64,000 nucleotides of DNA from Clusia tigrina (Eukaryota; Arthropoda; Insecta; Diptera; Clusiidae): assembly GCA_920105625.2 (NCBI GenBank), contig OV050030.1:344021131-344085130 (forward strand), given 5' to 3'. Position 1 is the stretch's first letter; each line of letters opens with the position of its first letter. A program made the position numbers and the translations under genes. The notes below the pieces were generated by a model. The model saw only the letters and a program-made list of their open reading frames with translations. It did no database searches and was not told the origin of the DNA. Shown in pieces: positions 32,750 through 43,973 of this stretch.

Positions 32750-35500
32750 TTGTTACCAGTAGAAATGCGAAGAGCATTAGAGAGGAATTTAATATATTAG
32801 AAGGTGAAGGGTTTATTCGGGATCAGAGTCAAAGTTATAGACACATGAATCAACGTAACAATAAACAGCGAACATTTAGGCAATATCAGCAACAATCACG
32901 GCCTGACCTTACACTAAATAATAGAAACCCACAACAGCCACAAGGTCAGAGTCAGTTTGATAACAGACGAAGCTCTGGACAAACACGGAATTTTGGACAA
33001 CAATCAGGTCGGACTAACAACACATACAGGTCGAATACAGGACGGTTAGACTCTAGTCGTGTGGAGCCAATGGATGTTGACCACATTAAAGAAGTAAATT
33101 TTCGCATGGCCCACAGTCGAAATATTTACCGATAGCGCTGTTAACAGTTAACAACGAAAAAATTAGGTGTTTCATAGATTCAGGTTCCTCAATTTCGATA
33201 GTGCAAAGTAAAAAACGTGTAAACGAATTTTGTTGACCCAACTAATTAAACTTAAGTCATTGCAAAATGAGACTGTGGTAATGGAGGAAATAATAATAAA
33301 CCTACCTCAAGAATTTAATGAAGATGCCGATATGGTTTGGAAATTTGCAAAATTTGATGGTAAGCAATTTGATGCAATTATAGGGCAAACTATATTAAAA
33401 CCTCTAGGAGCGAGAAAAGATATGGAGAATGATACCATTCCAATAAATAATAAAGTAATTAAATTAATATATGGTTGCCCATATGACGAGAACGAAATCT
33501 GTGAATTTGAATGTTGTGAGTTGAGTAAGGATGAAATAGGGAAACTTTTGCAGACTCTGAATATAGAGGAAATGAATGCTTTTAAGGACAAAGTATGATA
33601 GTTCATTTTCGTGATGGTTTCAAGTGAAGTTTTCAACACGGAATTATACAGATATCCTCAGGTACATGAACAGGAAATAACGAGACAAATAGAGGACATG
33701 TTAAAGCAGGGAGTAATTAGTGAAAGCTGTTCACCATACAATATTCCTCTCTGGATAGTTCCAACAAAGCAGATAATTCTGGAAGAAAGAAATGGAGAGG
33801 TGTAATTGATTATAGAAGATTAAATGATAACACAATTGATGACAAGTTCCCAATTCCAAATATAGAGGGTATATTGTACAAATTGGGCAAATCACAATAC
33901 TTAACAACTTTAAATTTGGCAAAGGGTTTCCACCAGATTCTAGTGAAAGAAGAAGATCGGTCAAAGACGGCGTTTTCAACTCCATTTGGGAATTATGATT
34001 TCGTTAGAATGCCGTTTGATTCTAAAAATGCCCCGGCATCCTTTGATCCTATGATGAATTATGTTCTTAGAGAATATATAAATAAAATCTGTGTCGTGTA
34101 TATTGGCGACAGTTTGGTCTTCAGTAGAGCTTTGGAGGAACATATACAGAACCTTAAGGAAATTTTCGAAGCTTTAAAAAAATATAACCTTAAGATTCCG
34201 TTGGATAAATGCAACTTTTGTGCAAGAGACTGAGTTCTTGGCTCACGTATTGAAATCTGAAGGTCTCAGGGCAAACCCAAATAAGATAAAGAACATACAG
34301 GAGGTCAAGCTTCCTCAAACGCAAAAGCAGATATAATATTATAGGAAATTTATAAGGGATTACGCAAAGGTGGCCTAACCAACGACCTCATTTTTCAAAA
34401 AGAACAGAAAACTTAATACTATGGATTCTAATAATTTTGCCTCTTTTGAAAAAATGAACAGAATACTAACAGGAGGTACAGGATTTACAGTACACAGACT
34501 TCAAGAGGAAGTTCAAGCTAATCACTGGCGCTAGCAATTGTACAATTGGTGCAGTACTCCAGCAAGATAATCATCCCGTTTATCATGCCAGTCAGACTTT
34601 GAACGATTATGAAAGAAATTACTACACAACTGAAAAAGAACTGTTGGACATTATTTGCGCCCATACTTATATGGTGTGCAGTTTGAGTTGCAAACTGATC
34701 ACCAACCACTTAAGTGGCTGCATGCAAAATTTCAATGCAGGGATGTAATTCAGAGGTTGTAAAGATGGATGCTAAAGTTGGGGGAGTATGACATGAAGAA
34801 CTTAGAAAACTCATTAACTTCCCACAGCTAAAAAAATTATTCAAAAATATATTAACATTTGTGATGTACTCGTATGCAATCGAGCAAAGTATGAAAGAAA
34901 ACCGTTTAAACCAAAATTTCATATAACAGATACTCCAAAGACATAAACTAAATTGTTCATGTTGATATTTACATAAACAAGAAGCACAGTTTTGTTACAA
35001 TGGTTGATAGGTTTTCAAAATATTTAATAGCTTTTAACTTGGAAGACAGAAATAGTAAAATAATTGTAGAAAAGCTGAAGCACTATATCGCAATGAGAGG
35101 TAGAACTACACTCATGATTTTGGACAATGAATTTAATTCAACAAAATTAAAAAAATTTCTAAGAGAAAGGAAGATATAGGTTCATTTCACAAAGCCAAAT
35201 AGTCATACGGGGAATGCAGATATAGAACGAATTCATAGCACCGTAAGTGAGAAAATAAGGGTGCTCGAGAGAAACAGCTAATATGTCAATTCAGGAAAAT
35301 GTATTCCAAAGTATAGAGAGGTATAATAACTCCATACATTCTACTATAGGAGCAAAACCAATAGACGCAATGCAAGGAAGGAGGAGAAAACAAAGTATAT
35401 GACCGAATGATTGAGAAGAAAGCTCGAATAATCCGTAATTTGAATAAAAAGAGAGAAACGTTTACAAATACTAAACACGAGGTTTATGTTAGAAATTATA
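32750..35500 (+). pseudogene. gypsy B: Ty3-type gag-pol remnant
   Basis: Plus strand, domains in order. Gag C-terminus 32760-33134 (Gln/Asn/Arg-rich, SRVEPMDVDHIKEVNFR). Protease near 33150-33230 with CFIDSGSSISIVQSKK (catalytic DSG). A 33230-33598 bridge with FDAIIGQTILKPLG. RT 33600-34230: [35 protein letters not shown] and VVYIGDSLVF, where the second catalytic Asp position is changed (YIDD to YIGD). RNase H 34520-34720 (LITGASNCTIGAVLQQDN, ELLDIICAH). Integrase 34850-35400: CNRAKYERKPFKPKFH, VTMVDRFSKYLIAF, LDNEFNSTKLKKF and IHSTVSEKIR. Many stops; no LTR was recognised on either side. Confidence 0.88.
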
Positions 35501-35669
35501 AAGCAGTCAGGCATAAATATTAAATTAGATAGAGGGAAATGCGACTTGAAAATATTATTATTATTATTATATCTTACACCATAATTAATTATGATTGCAA
35601 GGTGTTAGGGGAATGAGTACTAGCTGCAGAGGATTTCGACTCGAAGAGAAAATGATTTTATAGAAAGAA
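35501..35669. other. flank of gypsy B, ATT repeat
   Basis: A short ATT trinucleotide run at about 35556-35570 followed by unrecognised sequence. Confidence 0.5.
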
Positions 35670-35757
35670 GCATTTTGGAGACCAAGCCCGTGGCAGGATT
35701 TGAACCTGCGACCCTCGGGGCGTGAGTCTAGCATGCTTACCACTAGACCACAGAGGG
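35670..35757 (-). other. tRNA-like sequence (tRNA pseudogene or SINE head)
   Basis: On the minus strand TGGTCTAGTGGTAAGC fits a Pol III A box and GGTTCAAATCC fits a B box, at normal spacing; the T stem GCAGG/CCTGC pairs. The acceptor arms do not pair (5' CCCTCTG against 3' CACGGGC) and the anticodon stem is poor, so this is not a working tRNA. A tRNA-derived SINE or decayed tRNA gene fits best. Confidence 0.55.
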
Positions 35758-37329
35758 TGGCTGAAAATATACATAGTACAAATATTAAACGGCCTACGAA
35801 ATTTGCAGATTTACTTGATATTAGACGCATTCGATTCGACACTAGTATCGAGCTCGTATCGAGTTGTGCGAATAAAACAGCACTCGATTAAGTGATAAAC
35901 TTGGCAACACTATTTCAACTGTTTTTTTAAACATTTAATTTATTTATATTTTTTATGCAAACTAATCATCTTAAAATCAACACAATAAAAGTATTAAATA
36001 TCAAAAAAGAAAGTCCAAATATTAATTTTTGTTTTCTTTAAATTTGTTGCGGTCGTATTTTTTTAGTCGCTACCGTGTGTATTTTGTTTGTTTCTGTTTT
36101 GCTTCTCTCCTTCTGTTTATTGTTTCACCATCTGTCCGCTTTTTTGGTGAATGCGGCCAGCCAAAGCATAGTGACAGTTCTGAAGTAGAGATGGCGCTGC
36201 TTCAGACTAGTCAAAAATTTGAAAGTGAGTTGACTGACCAGCTTGACGGTCAACCGTGGAATAGCGGAGGAATCCAAGAAATTGGAAAAAAACGGGGACT
36301 AGAAAGGAAGAGGAAACTAATTTAAGACGGTGTAGAGGAAAAAACGGGGCTTGTCTTTTAAAATTTGTGTAAAGCGTCGGATTCGTCGTCCTAGCGGAAG
36401 TATTAACGTTAAATTAAGTGAAAGTTTTAAGTGGAGTTAATATAGATTCTTCATATATTAAAGATGCCGGTGAACTTCAATAGTTTTTTGTGTGTTTTTG
36501 GAAATTAATCCATGTTGTGAACAGAAAATAAGGAGAGTTTATTTTAATTTGAAAACTAGTGGCTGGAACTTGTGTGTTAGCTGCTTACAGACTTTGGTGA
36601 TGAAATTTTCCAAGGGAACTGGATAGAAAGAAAGGGAAAAGGAAGCTGCCGCCCGCCTCATCAGAAAAAAATAGGTAATAACAAATATTTGTAAGTATAT
36701 GCTATTTATTTAAGTATTAAAAAAAATAAGTATAAATTAATTAATATATAAGTAAAATAATATATAAGTAAAAATATGTTATTTAGTTATATGAAAGTAT
36801 AATGTTTAGTAGTGCAAATATGTGTAATATGATAGGCTAAGGCGGAAGTGATGGGGCGGGCTCTCTTGGCGTCGAGGAGGAGGATGCTTTGTTTAATAAA
36901 AACCAAATTGTGAGTTGGATGCGTTTTTTCTCCTTTTAGTGTTGCCCCACCCGATGCAGTGTGGCGGGTTGAGAACCACGACCATTGCTGTGAGCTACCC
37001 GCCGTCACCACACTGTATCATGACAAGGGGTGTTCGCAACAAATTTAATCAGCTAAAATATAAAAAATCCCAGGGAATTTTTACGGGAAATTTTTAATCT
37101 CGCTGGATTTGAAGCAATTTTCAATTTGGTAGCACTTTTCTATCGAGGATGGAAAAAATCGCTCTTTTAATCCTGGTATAATTTACTCGATATCTTTTCC
37201 ATACAAATGTCTCTCCTAATGTCGATAGAGTTGCGAATTGAATGCGCCTATTGCTAACTTTGGCAACGGCATTGATACCAACGGTGAGCGGGATAATGAT
37301 TTTGCGGAAAATTGATAGTCAGACCGTGT
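35758..37329. other. no recognised gene
   Basis: AT-rich with a few short frames and no family match. 36890-37020 holds an AATAAA and a GC-richer block, which could be an LTR edge or unrelated. Nothing is firmly supported. Confidence 0.4.
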
Positions 37330-37434
37330 ACTAGACGATATTCATGTTACATAGTGGGTGAGAGTAGATAAACATAAATATAAGTGCAATAAGAGAATGT
37401 AAGATGAGAGGGCAGGGTTTCCTACCCTTTGACA
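37330..37434 (-). repeat. truncated 3' LTR of mag-like element
   Basis: 105 bp identical to 41489-41593. The U5-side 45 bp present in the 5' LTR (41444-41488) are absent; unrelated sequence (ending CCGTGT) abuts directly, indicating a deletion that removed the element's 3' end and its target duplication. Confidence 0.92.
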
Positions 37435-37539
37435 TCCCCCTTTTTAAGTTAGATATAAAAGAAAATGACTTCAATAAAATAATGACTTTAATTCATTGTT
37501 AAATATAAATATGTATAGTATATGCGACTAGTTTCCATT

Positions 37540-40456
37540 TTAAGGTCTATAGATATCTGGTTCTTTAATAGTACGGCCATAGCGTGACATCTTGATTGCT
37601 GGTAATGATGGTTTGGTCATCTCACATTCCGCCGTTGTCGTACGAGATGTGTCCGTTGATTCTGTGGTTTCAGGTATGTCTGGTACAATTGTTTGTTGTA
37701 CTGGTATGTATGCTTTTGTTGGTTGTATGTGAATTGAATTACGTCTTATGAGTTTACCGTCGTCAGTTCTAATGTAGAAGGAGCGTGGCGTATTTTTGTT
37801 TTCATTTTCAATTGTTCCGGATACCCAGTTACGATGTCCGCGTTGTACTCTGATACGATCACCATGTTGAATCGGCTGAGAACGTTTTGTAACTTCATCA
37901 TAATTTTCTTTGTACGTGTTCCTTAGTTTATTCATATTGGCTTGTACATTTGCTACTACTCGGGGTTTTAATACTTCGTTTGATGTCGGTATTGTACTTC
38001 TTGGGATTCGGCTCATTAAACGTTGATTCGGAGATTCTAATTCATCATTTCTTGGTGTGTTTCTATAATTCAGTAAGGCAAGAAAAATATCGCTATTGTC
38101 CTTTGAGCATTTTTTCAAAATAGACTTTGCTGTCTGCACGTACCTTTCAGCAAGGCCGTTTGATCTAGGGTAATAAGGACTTGATGTTTGATGTTGTATG
38201 TCCCAAGATTTTGTAAAGTTTGAAAATTCTTTGGAACGAAATTGTGGTCCGTTGTCAGACTCCAATATTACTGGAATTCCGTGTGTGGAAAACCAGTTTT
38301 TTAAAAGTTTTATAACTTCAAATGACGTTGACTGTTCAAGCACTGCAAAGTCGATGAAACCAGAATAGCTATCACCAATTAACAAATGATCTTTTTCTTG
38401 GAAATGAAATATGTCTGTTGCCACGGTTTCAAATGGTAATGAAGGTATAGGTTTTATGATTAATTGTTCTTTTTGTTTTGATGGTTGGTAAGACTCACAT
38501 ATGGCACATTTTTCAACGAAGTTTTTAATATCCTTGTGCATGCCGATCCAAAATACGACTGATCGTGCTCTGCTTGTGCATCTTTGAATTCCCTGATGTC
38601 CTGAATGAATTTTTGTTAAAATATCAGTCTGTAGTGATTTTGGTATTAGTATTTTGGTGGATTTGTAGATTATTCCAAAACTCGCGAATTTCTGTTGGTA
38701 ACTCAGATATAGATGATGGCCACTCATCGAGTATGTATTGAATAAGCTTTTGTAATTTGCTATCCTTAGCTGTTTCGGCATATATTTTATGTATTGTAGT
38801 TGTGGTGAATTTAGCGACTGTGTGGACTTCTATTACTTCCTCGGTATCTGCATTTTGTTTATTTTCGCAGTCTCTGCTTAGAGTATCGGCTAATTTAATT
38901 TCTGTCCCTTTCCTATATATTACTTGTGGAGAATATGGTATAACGCGTAGTAAAATTGTTTGCAATCTCTGAGAGGCTGAATGAAGAGGTTTTTTAAAGA
39001 TGGATTCTAGAGGTTTTTGGTCAGTTTCGATAATCAGTTTTTTGCCGCATATGTACTCGTGAAATTTCGCACAAGCGAATCTAATCGCTGTCGCCTCTTT
39101 CTCGATTTGCGCATAATTTTGCTCTGCTTTCGAGAGTGATTTTGACGCATAAGCTACCGTCATTTTGGAGTAGTGCGGCGCCTACGCTGGATTTACTAGC
39201 GTCTACTTGAAGTTTTACATCGAGATTCGGGTCGAAATAGCGGAGCACGGGTGTTGAGGAGAATACGGTTTTGAGGTTTTTAAATGATGTTTCATGCTCA
39301 GGCGATCTGGTCCAAAGAACATCTTTCTTTAAAAGTGATCGAAGTGGGGCTGTTAATTCCGAAAAATTTTTTATAAATTTACATAAATACGTTGCCATAC
39401 CTAATATTCGTTGAAGCTGCGTTTTGTTTTCTGGTCGTTTAAGTTGATTTATGGCCGTTATCTTATCCGGGTCTGCTTCAATGCCATGAGAGGTTAAAAT
39501 GTGACCTAAAAATTTAACTTTGTTTACATTAAACACACATTTATCTTTGTTTAGCTTCAAACCTGCGTCTTTTAATATTTTAATTACTGCCTCAGTTTGC
39601 TTTTCAAGCTGTTTTTTTGTTTCAGCGTGTATCAGAATATCGTCCATTGACACTTCTGTATTTTGCGCATTTTCTAATAGTTGGGACATTAGCTGTTGAT
39701 ATACCTCGGGCGCTGATGCTAGTCCAAATGGCCTTTGATAAGAATAACGCCCCCATGGTGTTGCCATCGTTAAGTATTTTCGTGTACGATCCGTGACCTC
39801 AATCTGCCAAAATCCTTTTTTACAATCTAATAGAGTAAACCATTTAGAATTTTCAATATTTGCTGTTATCTCGTCGATTGTTTTTAGTGGGCTATATCGT
39901 CTGTGTATGTTCTTGTTTAGGTCTGTTGGGTCAATGCAAACACGGATCTTATCTTTTTGCTTAACTACAACCATCGGTGACGCTGCAGGGGTAATCTCGT
40001 CTGTCTTTGTTAATACTCCTAGCTTTACCATGTTGTCTATTTCCTTTTTGACCGCTTCTTTTAGAGCATGTGGTATTTTTCTTGGAGCGTAATGTTCGAA
40101 TGACGGGTTGTCGACCAAATCGATGTCATATACAAAGTTTTTTACCTTGCCTAATCCGTCTAATATTTTTGTATCAAAATTGAGCTCATTTACTCTAAGT
40201 ATCAGTGAAAAACGTTCGCAATCTTTTTTGCCTAAAAGCGGTTCAAAGTTGGGAAAATCTTCTACCACCAAAAATTTTGCTTTGAATTTTCTATTCCGCA
40301 CAGCACAATTTAGGAGAATTTCACCACAAACATCGATTTTTCCACCTCCAAACGCAATTAATTTGTTATTCACGGCTTGCATTTTATTTGATTTATTATT
40401 GTCTATCAGACTTAGAGGAATTACATTACATTGAGCCGCTGTGTCCAGCTTGAATT
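37540..40456 (-). pseudogene. mag-like pol: protease, RT, RNase H, integrase with frameshifts
   Basis: Protease: FKLDTAAQCNVIPLSL near 40440 (active-site DTAA; DTGA is usual). RT: VCIDPTDLNKNIHRRYSPLK, WFTLLDCKKGFWQIEV, then SMDDILIHA with both catalytic Asp. RNase H: LQVDASKSSVGAALLQ, then after a one-base shift near 39150 VAYASKSLSKAEQNYAQIEK and LIIETDQKPLESIF. Integrase: HSGHQGIQR with CAICESYQ (HHCC), catalytic ATDIFHF, ESDNGPQF and SNGLAERYVQTAK in D,D,E order. A second frame break lies near 38680. All catalytic residues survive, so the copy is young; the breaks could be real or sequencing indels. Confidence 0.92.
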
Positions 40457-41392
40457 TTATATGTTGTTGTCGACCATTATCTCTTCATACCAATTTTCTT
40501 TTTCATCTTTGTTTGTTTCTGCTATGTTAACAGTCAAAACAAAGAGATCACTGTCGGCGTCAGAGTCAGTATTTGCATTCTGCTGCAGAGCGTCAACGTG
40601 TTTATGTTCGCTGCGCTTAGATCGAAAGCAGCATTGAAAGAAGTGCCCTTTACGGTGACAGATTTTGCATGTTCTGTTAAATGCTGGGCAATTACGACTC
40701 TCATGCTGTTGACCGCAACGTTTGCAATCGTAGACTGCTATATTATTTTCGTTCCATTTATTTGCCGTCCGTTTGGGTTTTGCATATTTGCGAATTGCCT
40801 CTACTTTTAATTCTTCTTTTTTATGGAGTTCTTTAAACTGCTGTGTAGCCATCTCACCCGCTCTACAAATTTTAATAGCTTTTTCCAACTCGATATCGTC
40901 TTCAGCTAGTGATTTTTCTCTCACTGAATCACTACCTATGCCAACCACAATTTTGTCCCGTAATAGAGAATCCTCAATAACACCGAAATCACATTTTTTT
41001 GCTTGGTTCTTTATTTTTGTAAAATATTCATCAAACGCTTCACCCTCAAATTGAAACATTGTGTTGAATGTATATCGCTCAAAAGTAACACTTATTTTTG
41101 GAGCAAAGTGTTCGTCGAACTTTTGTATTATTTTTTTCACATTAAGTTGTTCTGCCTCCGTTAGCGAGAACGAGTTGTATATGTTGATAGCTTCCGCACC
41201 GATGCACGATATCAACGTCGCCACTTGAATTTCTGCCGGTTTTTGGTCAAGCTGTGCAGTTGTGGAAAACCATTTATATTGCTGTATCCAGCTTTTCCAA
41301 GCCGTTGATGCATTGTTGCCCGTGACTTGTAATGGTTTGGGAGGTCTTACAAATGATGACGCCGAATTTGATGACCTTTCTTTCACCTTCAT
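40457..41392 (-). CDS. mag-like gag
   Basis: 311 residues, open throughout from ATG 41392. Capsid-like helical region (WIQQYKWFSTTAQLDQKPAE, FDEHFAPKISVTFERYTF) then two zinc knuckles: CKRCGQQHESRNC and CKICHRKGHFFQCC, the double knuckle of mag-type gag. The stop falls 20 bases before the protease; removing two bases (TA) in the ACATATAAAATTC context would fuse it to pol in frame, so the ancestral element probably had one gag-pol ORF. It would package element RNA into particles in the cytoplasm. Confidence 0.9.
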   Translation of the reverse strand: MKVKERSSNSASSFVRPPKPLQVTGNNASTAWKSWIQQYKWFSTTAQLDQKPAEIQVATLISCIGAEAINIYNSFSLTEAEQLNVKKIIQKFDEHFAPKISVTFERYTFNTMFQFEGEAFDEYFTKIKNQAKKCDFGVIEDSLLRDKIVVGIGSDSVREKSLAEDDIELEKAIKICRAGEMATQQFKELHKKEELKVEAIRKYAKPKRTANKWNENNIAVYDCKRCGQQHESRNCPAFNRTCKICHRKGHFFQCCFRSKRSEHKHVDALQQNANTDSDADSDLFVLTVNIAETNKDEKENWYEEIMVDNNI

Positions 41393-41428
41393 TTACCATT
41401 CTTTATTAATTTTTATCTTTATTAGGCA

Positions 41429-41443
41429 CCACTTCTGACACCA
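41429..41443 (-). promoter_or_regulatory. tRNA-Leu primer-binding site
   Basis: TGGTGTCAGAAGTGG on the minus strand directly abuts the 5' LTR end (…CACTACA). It is complementary to the common tRNA-Leu 3' end CCACTTCTGACACCA and would prime minus-strand DNA synthesis. Confidence 0.85.
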
Positions 41444-41589
41444 TGTAGTGAAGGCGAGAATTGTTGAGTATAAACTGAACTTTATTGAACTAGACGATAT
41501 TCATGTTACATAGTGGGTGAGAGTAGATAAACATAAATATAAGTGCAATAAGAGAATGTAAGATGAGAGGGCAGGGTTTCCTACCCTTT

Positions 41590-41593
<4 letters not shown>
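41444..41593 (-). repeat. 5' LTR of mag-like element
   Basis: 150 bp with TG...CA termini. An AATAAAG-type signal near its 3' side (minus-strand TCAATAAAGTTCAG) fits a poly(A) signal in R. Confidence 0.9.
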
Positions 41594-41866
<273 letters not shown>

Positions 41867-42250
41867 TTCGTTTCAGATATTTGTCCAAACAATTTCAAGC
41901 ATAATTATCATTAAACTGACAGGTGAGAATAGAGCATAATCGTGATAATCTACAATATTTATCTAGTAACCAAAAATTCAACATCCACAGTGAATTTTTA
42001 AAACATCACCGGTTAATATATCATACTAATAAAGAAACGCAGTATTGTATTTTATATGATCAACAAAGCATTTGTCATATCATTTACGCACAAATTCACA
42101 TAAAGATCAAAAGGACAAAACAAACGCAACGTTACAAAAACTTCTTGTGTAGCGATTAGTCTTGAAGGGAAGAAAAAGAGAAGCCGCTGTCGAAACAAAT
42201 ATTTTGCGTCTGCTCTAATTTTCTTTTATAAATTAATAAAGTGAAATGAT

Positions 42251-43636
42251 ATGAAAATAAAGAGAATTCCTGAAGACTTTTTTAAGACAATTAAAACTGA
42301 AGCAACCGAAATTTTAACAAATGCTTTAGAAAAACATATAAATATTAAATTTAATTGTGAATTGTTTGCTAAATTTATGTTGGTGAAAGATGAAGTGGAG
42401 TGCATAATAGAGCTGAAATCACATTACACCTTATTGTAAACATTATTCCGATCAATGTTATGTGTTATGAAAATAAATGAGTGAATTTCAAGAGCGTGAT
42501 ATCGGTTGGACTTTAATTGAAATATCATATCGTGATATCAACACGAGTATAAACCGGTAAAAGGTTCGCAATATATATGTTTACCACCATCCATATTAAA
42601 ACAACTTGCATGTGCTAATGTAAAAAATTCAGATGAATATTGCTTTAAATGGGGTATAATATAATAAAGAGTTTGAATTAAATAATCCACAAATTAGTGT
42701 AAACGTCTTTGTTTTAGACAATAATACCATTGTTGGACCATACTATCTTACACTACAAGAAAAAAATCCTTCACTTCAATTTGTTCCTGTTGGAAGATAA
42801 TGAAAGATCACATTATGTGAGGATTTAATATATTTCAAGGTAAGTTACTACATAAATATATTTATAAAAAAAGAAAACACTAATTAAGAACTTTTCTTAA
42901 ATATAATTGCAGATTTTTCACAAGTCAAATACAGAACATGACGAACAAACATACAAGTGAAATAGATGATTAATATTTTTTAACAAGGAGGATGGACTTT
43001 CTCAACATCAATAAGTAAATATTCAAAATTCAACAAAGCTAAATTCAGTGCAAAGTCATATTGCTTTCGCTTATAGTTATTATATTACGATACTAGTTTA
43101 GATATATTTAGCATATATAGTAGAGAAGATACATTTTACGAAAGCTTTCTAAAATTATAGTTAAGGATTAAGGTTTAGATATTTATAATAATTATTTAAG
43201 TCTTGTCAAACCAATGAATTCCTTAACTCATATTCAACAGAAACGGCCACAGGAAGATAAAATTTGTCATATATGTGGAAATCATTTGTCTTTTGAATAT
43301 AGAGTAGCCGAACATCTTCATTTGACTGGTGACTATAGAGGACCTGAACAAAACCAGTGCAATTTAGAATATAAGGTTGCAAAGTTCATTCCAATATTAT
43401 TTCATAGTTATTCGGCCTATGATTACCACTTGTTTTTAAAGGAGCTTTCATCTATTGAAGGTGGCATAAACATTATTCCATTAAATAGTTGTAAGTACCT
43501 TTGTCTAAGAAAATGTATGTTAATGATAAAGATACAATTGAACAATTTCTCGACTGATATAGGCTTATGACATCAAGTTTAGAAAGCTTAGCAGGTCACT
43601 TAACCACTACAGATTTAGATGTTGTAAAATCTGTTT
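42251..43636 (+). pseudogene. Polinton/Maverick DNA polymerase B, part 1
   Basis: Degenerate N-terminal part of the protein-primed family B polymerase of Polintons. Recognisable pieces: EFQERDIGWTLIEISYRDIN near 42485-42540, FELNNPQISVNVFVLDNN near 42670-42730, then at 43250-43500 CHICGNHLSFEYRVAEHLH, GDYRGPEQNQCNLEYKVAKF and FHSYSAYDYHLFLKEL, the zinc-containing CxxC/HLTGxYRGxxHxxCN segment followed by the exonuclease motif. Several stops and shifts. The gene halts at 43636, exactly where the R1 element begins, and resumes at 48775. No Polinton integrase, ATPase, protease or capsid gene is seen nearby. Confidence 0.85.
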
Positions 43637-43973
43637 TTTTTGGGTAGAGAGGGTAAAAATGCCTGCCGCATCATCAAAACTGTTGTCACAGATTTGGTAT
43701 GTGAGAATTGCACTCACTAAAACATCCCCCTCCTTCGCAGAGAACATCACCCCACCCTGGAACCCTTTTTATACTTCCTTCAAGGTGGAGATTCTCACTT
43801 CGTCCGTATTGGACTCTCAACATTATTCCTGCGTCCAGGTCCCGCTTTTTCCGTCGGAGCACATTATCCACATATTTCTCTACGTGGTCCCACTTTTCTT
43901 TGCTGCTTAGCATAACCTCCACAATGTTCTCGGTGGCTAAGGTTTCCCCGATTTCCATTTCAAGCGTGGTGCG

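Larger units (their letters stand above)
37330..41593 (-). mobile_element. mag-like gypsy (Ty3) retrotransposon, nearly complete (minus)
   Basis: The 5' LTR is 41444-41593 (150 bp, TGTCAAAG...CACTACA on the minus strand, TG..CA ends). Next to it the primer-binding site 41429-41443, TGGTGTCAGAAGTGG, is complementary to the 3' end of tRNA-Leu. Gag and pol follow, then polypurine tract AAAAAGGGGGA (37435-37445) and a 3' LTR 37330-37434. The 3' LTR retains only 105 bp, all identical to the matching part of the 5' LTR; its last 45 bp are missing. K02A2.6-like gag-pol and very short LTRs fit the mag clade. It lies against an AT microsatellite at its 5' end. Confidence 0.92.

Noticed and set aside
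35585..35842. 85-codon minus-strand frame containing LVVSMLDSRPEGRRFKSC
   Set aside because: A read-through of the tRNA-like sequence, a common database artefact.
36029..36325. 98-codon plus-strand frame with a hydrophobic N-terminus
   Set aside because: No family resemblance, no splice or promoter context; likely chance in AT-rich DNA.
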